A stretch of 64,000 nt of DNA, taken from NCBI RefSeq assembly GCF_016862395.1, contig NZ_BOMW01000024.1:62001-126000 (forward strand), read 5' to 3'. This DNA comes from Actinoplanes siamensis (GTDB lineage: Bacteria > Actinomycetota > Actinomycetes > Mycobacteriales > Micromonosporaceae). The position numbers were made by a program, and so were the translations under genes. The notes beneath the pieces were generated by a model. That model saw only the letters and a program-made list of their open reading frames with translations, made no database searches and was not told where the DNA came from. Below, piece by piece: positions 33,686 to 42,776 of this stretch. Numbering within the stretch: the first letter of the stretch is position 1; each line of letters starts with the position of its first letter.

Positions 33686-34906
33686 GTGTACATCACCATC
33701 CGGGACCGGCCCGCGAAGTTGAAGCCGCAGGCCGGCCCCAAGGCGCGGGTGGCCGGCACGGTCGTCCTGCTCGGCGTGGTCAGCCTGCTCACCGACGTCT
33801 CGTCGGAGATGGTGACAGCGGTCCTGCCGCTGTACCTGACCGCCGAGCTCGGGCTCGGCCTGCTCGCGTACGGTCTGGTCGACGGCCTCTACCAGGGCGT
33901 CAGCGCCCTGGTCCGGATCTTCGGCGGCTACCTCAACGACCGCACCAGCCGGCCCAAGTGGGTGGCCGCGGCCGGGTACGGCATCTCCGCGCTCAGCCGC
34001 GTCGCGCTGATCCCGGCGCACGGCTTCGCCGCGATCACCGGCGTGATCACCGCCGACCGTCTCGGCAAGGGTTTCCGCACCGCCCCGCGGGACGCGCTGA
34101 TCGCCGACGCGTCCGACCCGGCCGTGCTGGGCCGCGCGTTCGGGGTGCACCGCACCCTGGACACGATCGGCGCCGCGCTCGGCCCGCTCGCCGCGTTCAC
34201 CCTGCTCCTGCTGGTGCCCGGCGGCTACAGCTCGGTCTTCGTGGCCTCGTTCGCGTTCGGCCTGCTCGGCGTGAGCGTGCTGGTGCTGTTCGTGCCGGAC
34301 CGGCGTACCTCCGGCGGGGGTCTGGCCGCGAAGCGGCTGTTCGCCGAACTTCTCGGCCCGCGGCTGCGCCGGCCGCTGCTCGCCGCCGGGGTGCTCGGCC
34401 TGTTCACCGTCAGCGACGGCTTCCTCTACCTGTCCCTGCAGCACAGCGGCGACTTCGCGGCACGCTGGTTCCCGCTGATGTACGTCGGCACCAACCTGGT
34501 CTACCTGACCTGCGCCATCCCGCTGGGCCGGCTCGCCGACCGGGTCGGCCGGGCCAGGGCCTTCCTCGGCGGCCACCTCGCGCTGCTGCTGACCTACCTG
34601 GTCGCCGGCGGCTCGGACGGCGGCCTGGTCGCCACGCTGGTGGCGCTGGGTCTGCTCGGCGCGTACTACGCCGCCACCGACGGCGTGCTGCCCGCGCTGA
34701 TCAGCAAGCGGGTGCCGGCCGCGGCCCGGGGCAGCGGCATCGCGGCCGCGCAGACCGTGGTGGTGCTGGCCCGGTTCGTGGTGTCGCTGGCGTTCGCCGG
34801 GCTGTGGGAGATGACGGGGCCGCGGTCCGCGCTCCAGCTGGCGGGCGCTGCGCTGGTGGTGGGCATCGGCGTGGCCGGGTGGCTGCTGAAGGGCATCGAG
34901 CGGTGA
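33686..34906 (+). CDS. Major facilitator superfamily transporter
   Basis: The 406-residue protein has twelve predicted membrane segments and an MFS A-like loop between segments 2 and 3 (FGGYLNDRTSRPKWVAAAG), repeated in the second half (PLGRLADRVGRARAFLGGH). GTG 33686 is nine bases after the aminotransferase stop, so they share a transcript. The charged N-terminus (RDRPAKLKPQAGPKARVAG) is cytoplasmic. Substrate unknown; export of a small molecule or sugar-modified product is one option. Confidence 0.9.
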   Translation: MYITIRDRPAKLKPQAGPKARVAGTVVLLGVVSLLTDVSSEMVTAVLPLYLTAELGLGLLAYGLVDGLYQGVSALVRIFGGYLNDRTSRPKWVAAAGYGISALSRVALIPAHGFAAITGVITADRLGKGFRTAPRDALIADASDPAVLGRAFGVHRTLDTIGAALGPLAAFTLLLLVPGGYSSVFVASFAFGLLGVSVLVLFVPDRRTSGGGLAAKRLFAELLGPRLRRPLLAAGVLGLFTVSDGFLYLSLQHSGDFAARWFPLMYVGTNLVYLTCAIPLGRLADRVGRARAFLGGHLALLLTYLVAGGSDGGLVATLVALGLLGAYYAATDGVLPALISKRVPAAARGSGIAAAQTVVVLARFVVSLAFAGLWEMTGPRSALQLAGAALVVGIGVAGWLLKGIER

Positions 34907-35922
34907 GTCCGCGGGTCAAGCTGGTGGCGTTCGCCGCCGTTCTCCTGCTGTCCGTCGGCGGCACCGTCTTCTTCGTCCTGCGCACGCGGCAGGAGCAGGC
35001 CCGCGCGGTGGCCGCCGCGCCGCCGGTGCCGGTGGCCGATCCGGCCGCGGTCAGCGCGCGGCCGCACCTGGTGTTCCGCAGCACCGCGATCGGCGACGAC
35101 TACGGGAAGGTGGCGCTGGCGCCGCTCGCCGACCCGGGCGGGCCGCGCGCGTTCACGCCGGTGAGCTGCGACCGGGTGTACGCGCACCGCGACGAGGCGG
35201 TCTGCATGTCGTCGGAACCGGGCTTCGTCACCACGTACCGGGCGGCCGTCCTCGATGCGGACTGGCGGGTGCGCCGGGACCTGCCACTGGCCGGCGTGCC
35301 CAGCCGCACCCGGCTCTCCCCGGACGGCGCCTGGGCCGCGACCACGACGTTCGTGTCCGGTCACGCCTACTCGTCGCCTGGCGACTTCTCCACCGAAACC
35401 CTGCTGACGCCGCTGTCCGGAGGAAAAACCCTCAACCTGGAGACCGATTTCACGCTGTACGTCGCAGGCCGGCGCAACACCGCGCGGGACCGCAACCTGT
35501 GGGGCGTGACGTTCGCCGCCGACGGCGACCACTTCTACGCGACCGCGGCCTCCGGGGACAAGACCTGGCTGGTGCGCGGCAGCCTGCGGACGCGGGAGCT
35601 GACAGCGTTGCGGGAGGACGCCGAGTGCCCGTCGCTGTCGCCGGACGGCACCAGGCTCGCCTTCAAGACCCGCGACGGGCAGCCCGAGGGGCAGTGGCTG
35701 ATCGCCGTCCACGACCTGGCCACCGGGAGGTCCACGCCGCTCGCCGAGAAGCACAGCGTGGACGACCAGATCGAGTGGCTCGACGACGACCGGGTGCTCT
35801 ACGGCCTGCCGCGCTCCGGCAGCGGGCCGTCGGCCAGCGACGTGTGGGTGGTGCCGGCCGACGGGACCGGCTCGCCGCGCCTGTTCGTCCCGGACGCGTG
35901 GTCGCCCGCGGTCGTACGCTGA
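34903..35922 (+). CDS. Membrane-anchored beta-propeller (TolB/WD40-like) protein
   Basis: The 339-residue protein has one N-terminal membrane segment (about 6-24, LVAFAAVLLLSVGGTVFFVL) and then repeats typical of a propeller, including SRTRLSPDGAWAATT, CPSLSPDGTRLAFKT and IEWLDDDRVLYGLP. It should be displayed outside the membrane. GTG 34903 overlaps the MFS stop (GTGA). No catalytic motif is seen. Its last 124 bases overlap the converging acyltransferase gene. Confidence 0.8.
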   Translation: MSPRVKLVAFAAVLLLSVGGTVFFVLRTRQEQARAVAAAPPVPVADPAAVSARPHLVFRSTAIGDDYGKVALAPLADPGGPRAFTPVSCDRVYAHRDEAVCMSSEPGFVTTYRAAVLDADWRVRRDLPLAGVPSRTRLSPDGAWAATTTFVSGHAYSSPGDFSTETLLTPLSGGKTLNLETDFTLYVAGRRNTARDRNLWGVTFAADGDHFYATAASGDKTWLVRGSLRTRELTALREDAECPSLSPDGTRLAFKTRDGQPEGQWLIAVHDLATGRSTPLAEKHSVDDQIEWLDDDRVLYGLPRSGSGPSASDVWVVPADGTGSPRLFVPDAWSPAVVR

Positions 35923-37052
35923 CCGGGTCGCCAGTCCTTGACCGACATCGCCGGGCGCTCGACGAGATGCCAGGACGGGATCGCCAGGGCCAGGGTGCCG
36001 AGGCTGGCCAGCGCGATGTAGGCGACCAGGCCGAGATCGGGGACGCCGAGCAGGGCGAGCAGCTGCTGCACCGGGAAGGCGTAGATGTAGAAGCCGTACG
36101 AGTAGTCGCGGCGCCGCCCGACCCGCCGCAACGGCGCCGGCAGGCGGATCGCCAGCCAGAGCACCAGGTACGCGAACGCCGGGTAGCCGAGCACGGCGAA
36201 CCCGCCGAACCGCAGCGTCCCGGCCAGCACCACCGCGGCGGCGAGCGCGCCGCCGTCGTTGAGCACTATCGACCGGCGGTACACCTGGAACAGCGCGCCG
36301 AGCAGGAACACGTAGGTCAGATAGATCAGCGAGTACGCGTCGAGCGCGCCGATGCCCAGGAACGGGCCGTGCTGACCCTGCGGGCCGGGGATCCGCGGGG
36401 CGCCCAGGAAATCCCGGACGATCCACCCGAGCAGGCCGGCGGCCAGGAGCACGATCACCCACCGGGCGCGCCTGAGCACCCCGGCCACGGCGAGCCCGGC
36501 GACCAGGAGGTAGCAGAGCGTCTCGTACAGCAGGCTCCACAGCGGGCCGTTGACGACCGACGTGCCGGTGAGCTCACCGTACGGCGTGTCCAGCAGCAGG
36601 TCGGAGATCCCGTACTGCCGGATCTTGATCGCCAGGTTGTTCGCCACGTAGCTGACCGGGCCGCCGGGCTCGGTGAACAACCCGGCCAGGCTGCCGCGCT
36701 CGATCAGCGCGACCACCGGGGCGAAGACGAACCCGGTGACGATCAGGCACACCCAGAGGCCGGGCAGGATGCGCAGGGCGCGGTGCCACAGGTAGCGGGG
36801 AAGCGGGAGCCGGCCCGCGCTGCGGGTGATCAGGAACCCGGAGATCGTGAAGAACCCGAGGAGGCCGATCTCGCCGAGCACGGTCTGCCCGTGGGTGAGG
36901 CCACCGCCCAGATCCTCTTCGCCGTAGCCCAGCGGCAGCGAATGGGAGACCAGGACGGCGAAGGCGAACAACAGGCGCAGGAAGCCGAAACTGTTGTCCG
37001 GGCCGGAGAAAGCCGTGTCGACGGTTTGCCGTGTCCAGATCGGATCCCGCAT
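35799..37052 (-). CDS. Acyltransferase-3 family membrane O-acyltransferase
   Basis: The 417-residue protein has about ten membrane segments and the family's conserved start FGFLRLLFAFAVLVSHSLPL, with the catalytic His, then GEIGLLGFFTISGFLITRS and RALRILPGLWV. Such enzymes acetylate or succinylate sugars of cell-surface polymers. The conserved fold ends near PSWHLVERPAMSVKDWR; the last roughly 40 residues are hydrophilic and encoded antisense to the propeller gene, so they may be non-essential. ATG 37052 is a reasonable start. Confidence 0.9.
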   Translation of the reverse strand: MRDPIWTRQTVDTAFSGPDNSFGFLRLLFAFAVLVSHSLPLGYGEEDLGGGLTHGQTVLGEIGLLGFFTISGFLITRSAGRLPLPRYLWHRALRILPGLWVCLIVTGFVFAPVVALIERGSLAGLFTEPGGPVSYVANNLAIKIRQYGISDLLLDTPYGELTGTSVVNGPLWSLLYETLCYLLVAGLAVAGVLRRARWVIVLLAAGLLGWIVRDFLGAPRIPGPQGQHGPFLGIGALDAYSLIYLTYVFLLGALFQVYRRSIVLNDGGALAAAVVLAGTLRFGGFAVLGYPAFAYLVLWLAIRLPAPLRRVGRRRDYSYGFYIYAFPVQQLLALLGVPDLGLVAYIALASLGTLALAIPSWHLVERPAMSVKDWRPGQRTTAGDHASGTNRRGEPVPSAGTTHTSLADGPLPERGRP

Positions 37053-37204
37053 CTACGGAGTAAACCAGGTCGTCAGTGACTATTTCCAGGGGGTCGGAAG
37101 AATGACAGCCACGCTGTGCGGGAAGCGGGTCGATTGTCGGATTCGGCGGCCTTCCCGGCTATCCGTTGTGGAGGATAGGGTGAATCCGTGATGGGAATTC
37201 TGCG

Positions 37205-38953
37205 GTGAAGTCCTTCCTGGCGGTTTCCGGCGCGTCGGCTCCCGCGGCCGGCGTCCTGGCTCAGCTCACCGGCGCGCCGGTCGTCACGCGCACACCGGGC
37301 GGCTGGTTCGCGCTGGGCGGTCCGGACCCGGCGGACCGGGTGGACGCCGACGCCTTCACCGTCCGGCTGGGGAAGGCCGCCCGGACGCGGACCGCGGATG
37401 TCGCCACCGAGGCTCTCGGCACGCTGCTGCGCGACGGCGCCAAGGTGGCGGGGCCGGCGCTGGCCGAGCTGGTCCCGCCGTTCGCCGCCGCGCACAGCGA
37501 CGGCGCCGGCGCGCCGGTGGTCGCGGCGACCGACTGGCTCGGCTTCCGGCAGCTTTTCTGGTGGCAGGGCGCCGGCGTCGCGGCGATCTCCACCAGCGCC
37601 CTCGCGCTGCGCGCCCTGGCCGGCGCCGATCAGGACCGGTCCGCGCTCGCGGTGCAGAGTCTGGCAGGCTGGCAGATCGGCCTGCGCACGGTGTTCGAGG
37701 GGGTGCACAAGGTGCCCGCCGGCTGCCTCGTGGCGCTGGAGAACGGCCGGGTCACCCTGCACCGGTACGTCGAGGAGTCGCTCGCCGTGGACGGAGCGCC
37801 GCCGTCGGTGGAGGACGCGGCGATCGAGCAGGCGGCCCTCATGACCGCGTTCCACGAGGCCTACCTGCGGGATCACCCGCGCTCGGTGCTGCAGCTGACC
37901 GGCGGGCAGGACAGCCGGGTGCTGCAAGCGGCGATCCGGGCCGACCTGCGGGTGGGGTTGCCGGCGCTGACCCTGGACGTGCACGGTGGCACGGATTCGC
38001 GCTTCGCTGCCCGGCTGGCCGGGATGACCGGGATGGACCTGCGGATTCACTGGATGGACGACGGGCCGGCGGTCACTCCCGGCGCGGCTTTCGACCTGGC
38101 CGTCCGGGCCGCCCGTGAGCTGGACTGCATGGCCAGCCCGCTGGCGCTGGCCCCGCTGCTGCGCGCCGAGGCCGAACTGGAGCAGGGCCACCGGCTCTCC
38201 GGCCTGGGCGGCGAGACGTGCCGCGGCTTCTACTACTTCGGCCAGCCCAGCGGCGCGGTGACCGGCCCCGGGCTGATCGAGAAGCTGGCCACCTGGCGGC
38301 TCTACGCCAACGAGGCCGTCTCCCCGGAGGCGCTGGCGCCGCAATTCGCCGCCTCGGCCCGCTCCCTGGCGCTGGAGCTGATCACCGAGTCGTTCGAGGG
38401 CTATCCGTCGGAGTGGCTGGCCGCCACCGATCACTTCTATCTGTACCAGCGGATGCAGCGCTGGTCGGGCGCGCACGGCTCGGTCGCGGCCGCCAACCGG
38501 CACTTCATCAACCCGATGTTCGATCGCCGCTTCGTCCAGCTGGCCCACGCGGTCCGCCCCGAGGAGAAGCGCAACGGCCTGCTCACCGGCCGCCTGATCA
38601 CGCTGCTCGACCCGGCGCTGGCCGCGGTCCCGCTGGACTCGGGCCTGATCCCGGACCGCATGGGCAAGCCCGGCCTGGCCGCGCGGACCGCAGGCTACCG
38701 GGTGACCGCGCGGAAGGCCGCCCGCAAGATCCGCCAGAGGCTTCGCGGTCAGGGCCGCCCGCAGCTCGGCGCGACCGAGATGGCCGGCCTGGTGGTCGCC
38801 CACTGGCGCGCCGAGCCGTTGGTCACCGCCCCGCTGCGCGACACCGGCCTGGTCCGCGGGTCCTGGCTCGACGACGTCCTGGCCGGGCGCGCCACCCCGT
38901 CACCGGCCACCGTCGCCTTCCTGGTCAACCTGCTCGTGATCGCCGACCGCTGA
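37205..38953 (+). CDS. Asparagine synthase-like amidotransferase without glutaminase cysteine
   Basis: The 582-residue protein has a degenerate class II glutaminase-like N-terminal half and an ATP-pyrophosphatase C-terminal half with PP-loop LQLTGGQDSRVL (about 229) and LSGLGGETCRGFYYFG. The N-terminus reads MKSFLAVSG, with no cysteine at position 2, so it cannot hydrolyse glutamine in the usual way. It may use ammonia or another amine, or make a beta-lactam- or lasso-like bond. In an exopolysaccharide locus, amidation of a uronic acid is a possible job. GTG 37205 is the likely start. Confidence 0.8.
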   Translation: MKSFLAVSGASAPAAGVLAQLTGAPVVTRTPGGWFALGGPDPADRVDADAFTVRLGKAARTRTADVATEALGTLLRDGAKVAGPALAELVPPFAAAHSDGAGAPVVAATDWLGFRQLFWWQGAGVAAISTSALALRALAGADQDRSALAVQSLAGWQIGLRTVFEGVHKVPAGCLVALENGRVTLHRYVEESLAVDGAPPSVEDAAIEQAALMTAFHEAYLRDHPRSVLQLTGGQDSRVLQAAIRADLRVGLPALTLDVHGGTDSRFAARLAGMTGMDLRIHWMDDGPAVTPGAAFDLAVRAARELDCMASPLALAPLLRAEAELEQGHRLSGLGGETCRGFYYFGQPSGAVTGPGLIEKLATWRLYANEAVSPEALAPQFAASARSLALELITESFEGYPSEWLAATDHFYLYQRMQRWSGAHGSVAAANRHFINPMFDRRFVQLAHAVRPEEKRNGLLTGRLITLLDPALAAVPLDSGLIPDRMGKPGLAARTAGYRVTARKAARKIRQRLRGQGRPQLGATEMAGLVVAHWRAEPLVTAPLRDTGLVRGSWLDDVLAGRATPSPATVAFLVNLLVIADR

Positions 38954-39400
38954 CCGCCCGCGACACCGCGCCCGGCCCTGCCCGCGATGCCGCGGCGCGA
39001 GACCCCGCAGCGCGGCTCCCGCCAGCCGGCTGGCGCGAGGGGGATTCGTGGTGGGACGTGCGTCGCGGCATACGGTTTCGGCTGGCTCCGGGGCGCACCC
39101 CCACGACCGGCCGCGGGGGCGGGCCGCGGCGTCGCGTCAGAGCGCGCAAACGGGGCTTGGCGGAAACGGATTTCTCGCCGACAGGGGTGTGCGGGAATTA
39201 CCCGGAGTCCGGCATGCCGTCGAAGCCGACCACGCTCACTTCCTCGGGCCAACGGCGAAGAAGGAAGGGACCGGCGATTGTTTTGGACGCGCCGGCGGTC
39301 AGATCGCCGGGCCCGCCGGGCGCACGACATGAAGAATGTGAATGTGATCCGAATTCGGCGGGAGCCTGGCCGCCCCCGCCGAGCCGGTGGAAAAGCGTCC
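38954..39400. other. 447-base region between converging genes
   Basis: I see no convincing gene. CGCCAGCCGGCTGGCG at 39020-39035 is a 16-base palindrome, and TCGGCGGG / CCCGCCGA (39355-39362 and 39375-39382) form an 8-bp hairpin just past the aminotransferase stop. Either could terminate the converging transcripts. Bases 39290-39360 are less GC-rich than the surroundings, including an AAGAATGTGAATGTGATCC stretch. Confidence 0.45.
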
Positions 39401-40522
39401 TCAGGCGAGTTCGCGGAGGATTCCTACGATGTGGCGCTGATCGTCCTCGGTCACCTGGTGGTGCAGGGGAAGAATCAGCGAATCCCGGGTGATGCGCTCG
39501 GTGACCGGCAGCGGAGCCGGGGCGACGTCGGCGTAGGCCGGCTCCAGATGGGCCGCCATGATGCCCCGCCGCGCGGAGACGCCCCGTTTCGCCAGCTCGG
39601 CCAGCACCTCGTCGCGGCCGGTGCGGTACGGCCGGTTCAGCAGCACCCAGAACGACTGGTAGTTGGTCCGCCCCCAGGCCGGGTCACGGACCGGGACCAG
39701 GCCGTCGATGCCGGACAGCAGCTCCTGGTAGCGGGCCGCCAGCGCGCGCCGCTGCTCGACCAGGCCGGCCAGGCGGCCCAGCTGGACCAGGCCGACCGCC
39801 GCCTGGATGTCCGTCATGCGGTAGTTGAAAGCGGTCTCCAGATACGTCTCCAGGACCGGCTGCGAACTGCGGTGCCGATCGGCCGCGGACACGTTCATGC
39901 CGTGCTCGCGCAGGCGCCGCAGCCGGGCCGCGGTGTCCGCGTCGTCGACGGTGACCATGCCGCCCTCGCCGGTGGTGAGCACCTTGCGCGGGTGGAACGA
40001 CCACGCGGCGACCGCGGCGCCGGCGCCGGCCGGCTGACCGTAGACGGTGGTGCCGGCGGCGCACGCGGCGTCCTCGACCAGCGCCAGGCCCCAGTCGTCG
40101 GCGGCCTTGCGCACCGCTACCGTGTCGAACGGGACGCCGCCCTGGTGCACCGCGACGATCGCCCGGGTGCGCGAGGTGCGGACCGCGTCGATCGTGTCCA
40201 CTGTCAGGTTGCCGGTGGCCAGGTCGACATCGGCGAAGACGGGGGTGGCGCCGACGTAGCGGACCGCGTTCGCGGTGGCGATGAACGACAGCGACGGGAC
40301 GATCACCTCGTCGCCGGGCCGCAGGGCGAGCAGCACCAGCGACAGGTGCAGGCCGGTCGTGCAGGAGCTGACCGCGACGCCGTGCGCGGCGCCGGCGGTG
40401 GCCGCGAACTCCCGCTCGAACCGGGCGACCCGGGGGCCCTGGGCGACCCAGCCGGAGCGGACCGCCTCCGCGGCGGCCGCGGCCTCTTCCTCCCCGAGCA
40501 TGGGGATCATCACCGGGATCAC
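39401..40522 (-). CDS. DegT/DnrJ/EryC1 PLP-dependent sugar aminotransferase (second)
   Basis: The 373-residue protein has AVRSGWVAQGPRVARFEREF, the PLP-contact region VSSCTTGLHLSLVLLALRPG, ALVEDAACAAGTT and the Schiff-base lysine in SFHPRKVLTTGEGG (about Lys180). It belongs to the group making amino sugars for surface glycans (WbpE/PseC-like). GTG 40522 overlaps the epimerase stop (GTGA). It is the last of three genes in a leftward operon. The exact ring position is not predictable. Confidence 0.92.
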   Translation of the reverse strand: MIPVMIPMLGEEEAAAAAEAVRSGWVAQGPRVARFEREFAATAGAAHGVAVSSCTTGLHLSLVLLALRPGDEVIVPSLSFIATANAVRYVGATPVFADVDLATGNLTVDTIDAVRTSRTRAIVAVHQGGVPFDTVAVRKAADDWGLALVEDAACAAGTTVYGQPAGAGAAVAAWSFHPRKVLTTGEGGMVTVDDADTAARLRRLREHGMNVSAADRHRSSQPVLETYLETAFNYRMTDIQAAVGLVQLGRLAGLVEQRRALAARYQELLSGIDGLVPVRDPAWGRTNYQSFWVLLNRPYRTGRDEVLAELAKRGVSARRGIMAAHLEPAYADVAPAPLPVTERITRDSLILPLHHQVTEDDQRHIVGILRELA

Positions 40523-41484
40523 TTGGACGACCGCCACCAGTCGACGAGGCCCTGCAGGCCGTCGCTGAGGCTGATCTCGGCGCGGAAGCCGAGCCTGTCC
40601 CAGGCGGCGCTGGTGTCGGCGAGGCGGCGGGTGACGCCGTTCACCGCGCGGGCCGGGCCGTGCTCCGGGGCCAGGTCCGACTTCATCACCGCGGCCAGCG
40701 CCGCGGCCAGCTCCTTCAGGCTGGTCTCGGTGGCGCTGGCGATGTTGAACACCTCGTCGGTGACGTCCGCCTCCGCGGCCAGGAGGTTGGCCCGGGCGAT
40801 GTCGGCCACGTGCACGAAGTCCATGGTCTGCAGGCCGTCGCCGAGGATCAGCGGGGGCGCGCCCGCCTCGATGCGCTCCATCCAGCGGATCAGCACCTCG
40901 GTGTAGAGGCCGTGGATGTCCATCCGCGGGCCGTACACGTTGAAGTACCGCAGCGCGACGTAGTCGAGGTCCTTCATGGCCTTGAAGCTGCGCAGGGTGG
41001 CCTCGTTGAACGCCTTGGCCGCACCGTAGAACGTGTCGTTGTTGTACGGGTGGTGGCGCTCGGTGGTCGGGAACTGTTCGGCCAGGCCGTAGACCGACGC
41101 CGACGACGACGCGATCAGCTTCGTGACCCGTGCGTCGGCGGCCGCCTCGATCACGTTGAACGTGCCGTCGACCAGGACCTCGTTGGCCAGCCGCGGCTCC
41201 TCGGCGCACTGCGTGATCCGGATGGCGGCCAGGTGGAACACCAGGTCCTTGCCGGCGGTCGTGCGGCGGACCAGATCCACGTCGCGGATGTCGCCCTCGA
41301 CCAGCTCGACCGGCCCGTTCTCCAGCGCCCAGGCCAGGTTGTCCCGCCGGCCGCGGACGAAGTTGTCCAGGACCACGATCTCGGCGGCCCCGCCGCGGAC
41401 GAGTTCGTCGACCACGTGCGAACCGATGGTGCCCGCCCCGCCGGTGACCAGGGCGCGCGCGCCCTCGATCGATACAGCCGTCAC
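40519..41484 (-). CDS. NAD-dependent epimerase/dehydratase (nucleotide sugar)
   Basis: The 321-residue extended SDR has GARALVTGGAGTIGSHVVDE at the N-terminus, Ser in SSSASVYGLAEQ and the Tyr/Lys pair in FYGAAKAFNEATL. It resembles UDP-glucose/UDP-GlcNAc 4-epimerases and WbpP-like enzymes. GTG 41484 overlaps the oxidoreductase stop. It likely provides a C4-epimerised nucleotide sugar to the neighbouring aminotransferase. Confidence 0.9.
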   Translation of the reverse strand: MTAVSIEGARALVTGGAGTIGSHVVDELVRGGAAEIVVLDNFVRGRRDNLAWALENGPVELVEGDIRDVDLVRRTTAGKDLVFHLAAIRITQCAEEPRLANEVLVDGTFNVIEAAADARVTKLIASSSASVYGLAEQFPTTERHHPYNNDTFYGAAKAFNEATLRSFKAMKDLDYVALRYFNVYGPRMDIHGLYTEVLIRWMERIEAGAPPLILGDGLQTMDFVHVADIARANLLAAEADVTDEVFNIASATETSLKELAAALAAVMKSDLAPEHGPARAVNGVTRRLADTSAAWDRLGFRAEISLSDGLQGLVDWWRSSK

Positions 41485-42539
41485 GCCATGTGCCCTTCGT
41501 CGATCCGGATCGTCGTGCCGCCCTCGCCGAGGCTCCGGGAGGCGGCCTGCAGCAGCCCGAGCACCCGCAGCCCGGAACGGCCGTCGGTGAGCGCGGGAGT
41601 CTTCGTGGTGATCGCCCGGGCGTACTCCTCGACCATGGTGCGCAGCGCCTCCCGCTCGGTCAGCGCCGGCGCGACCATGTCGCCGGAGCGGTACGAGATC
41701 AGGATGTCCCGGCGCTGCTCGTCGCCGAGCTCCTCGGGCGACGCCACGTCGACTCCCCGGTCGTAGATCGCCAGCCGCTGGCTGGGGTTCAGGTCGTCCC
41801 AGACCAGGGTCCGCTTGGAGCCGCCGAAGATCGCCGTGCGGATCTTCACCGGGGACAGCCAGTTCACGTGGATGTGCGCGATCGCGCCGTTGCTCAGCCG
41901 CAGCGTCAGGTACGCCACGCAGGCCCGGCCGGCGCCGATCCCGTCCGCGCCGTGCGCGGAGACCGTCACCGGGGTGACGCCCTCGGGGAGGACGAAATCC
42001 AGGATCGAGAGGTCGTGCGGCGCGAGGTCCCAGAGCACGTCGATGTCGCGCTGGACCAGACCGAGATTGATCCGTACGGAGTCGAGGAAGTGCAGCTCGC
42101 CCAGCTCGCCGGAGCGCAACAGCTCCCGGATGCGCAGCACCGCGGGGGTGTAGCAGTAGGTGTGGTCGCACATCAGGGTCAGGCCCCGATCCTCGGCCTC
42201 CTCGACGAGCCGGCGGCCCTCCTCGTAGGTGGCCGCGAGCGGCTTCTCGACCAGCACGTGCTTGCCGGCGCGCAGGGCGGACAGCGCCACCTCGAGGTGG
42301 GTGCCGGCCGGGGTGGCGATCGCGACGGCCTGCACGGCCGGGTCGGCGAGCACCTCCCGCAGGTCCCCGGTCACGCCGACCGTGGAGTAGCCGCCGAGGA
42401 CCCGGCGGGCCCGCCCGACGTCGAGGTCGCAGAGCCAGCGCAGCCGGAACGCCGGACTGGCCGAGAAGTTGCGGACGAGGTTGGGGCCCCAGTACCCGGC
42501 CCCGATGACGGCGGTCCCGATCGGCTCGGACGCGTTCAA
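41481..42539 (-). CDS. Gfo/Idh/MocA-family nucleotide-sugar dehydrogenase (WbpB-like)
   Basis: The 352-residue protein has an N-terminal Rossmann fold (TAVIGAGYWGPNLVRNF), the family's VEKPLAATYEEG lysine motif, and LWDLAPHDLSILDFVL, where the His/Asp are typical of WbpB-like 3-dehydrogenases. Oxidation of a UDP-sugar C3 hydroxyl would create the keto group used by the aminotransferase. TTG 42539 behind GGAAG is chosen, but an in-frame GTG upstream (about 42570) is possible. It is divergent from the acyltransferase at 42777. Confidence 0.88.
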   Translation of the reverse strand: MNASEPIGTAVIGAGYWGPNLVRNFSASPAFRLRWLCDLDVGRARRVLGGYSTVGVTGDLREVLADPAVQAVAIATPAGTHLEVALSALRAGKHVLVEKPLAATYEEGRRLVEEAEDRGLTLMCDHTYCYTPAVLRIRELLRSGELGELHFLDSVRINLGLVQRDIDVLWDLAPHDLSILDFVLPEGVTPVTVSAHGADGIGAGRACVAYLTLRLSNGAIAHIHVNWLSPVKIRTAIFGGSKRTLVWDDLNPSQRLAIYDRGVDVASPEELGDEQRRDILISYRSGDMVAPALTEREALRTMVEEYARAITTKTPALTDGRSGLRVLGLLQAASRSLGEGGTTIRIDEGHMA

Positions 42540-42776
42540 GTGACTTCCGTTTCTGTCTCGGATCAGCACGGATGCACAAACCTCTGGCAAGCTATCGATC
42601 CCTTGAGGACATCCGCCAGATCGCTGTCGCATTACCGCGCGCCCGGAGCGCAAGCCGATCCGTTCGGCCGTTCCGGGTAGACCAAAGGTCACAATGGACA
42701 GTGCCGTCGCCTTCCCGACATCGCCGTGCCCTGCCGCCCGCTACCCTGTGCCGCGTCCTTACCGGAAAGGCTGCTC

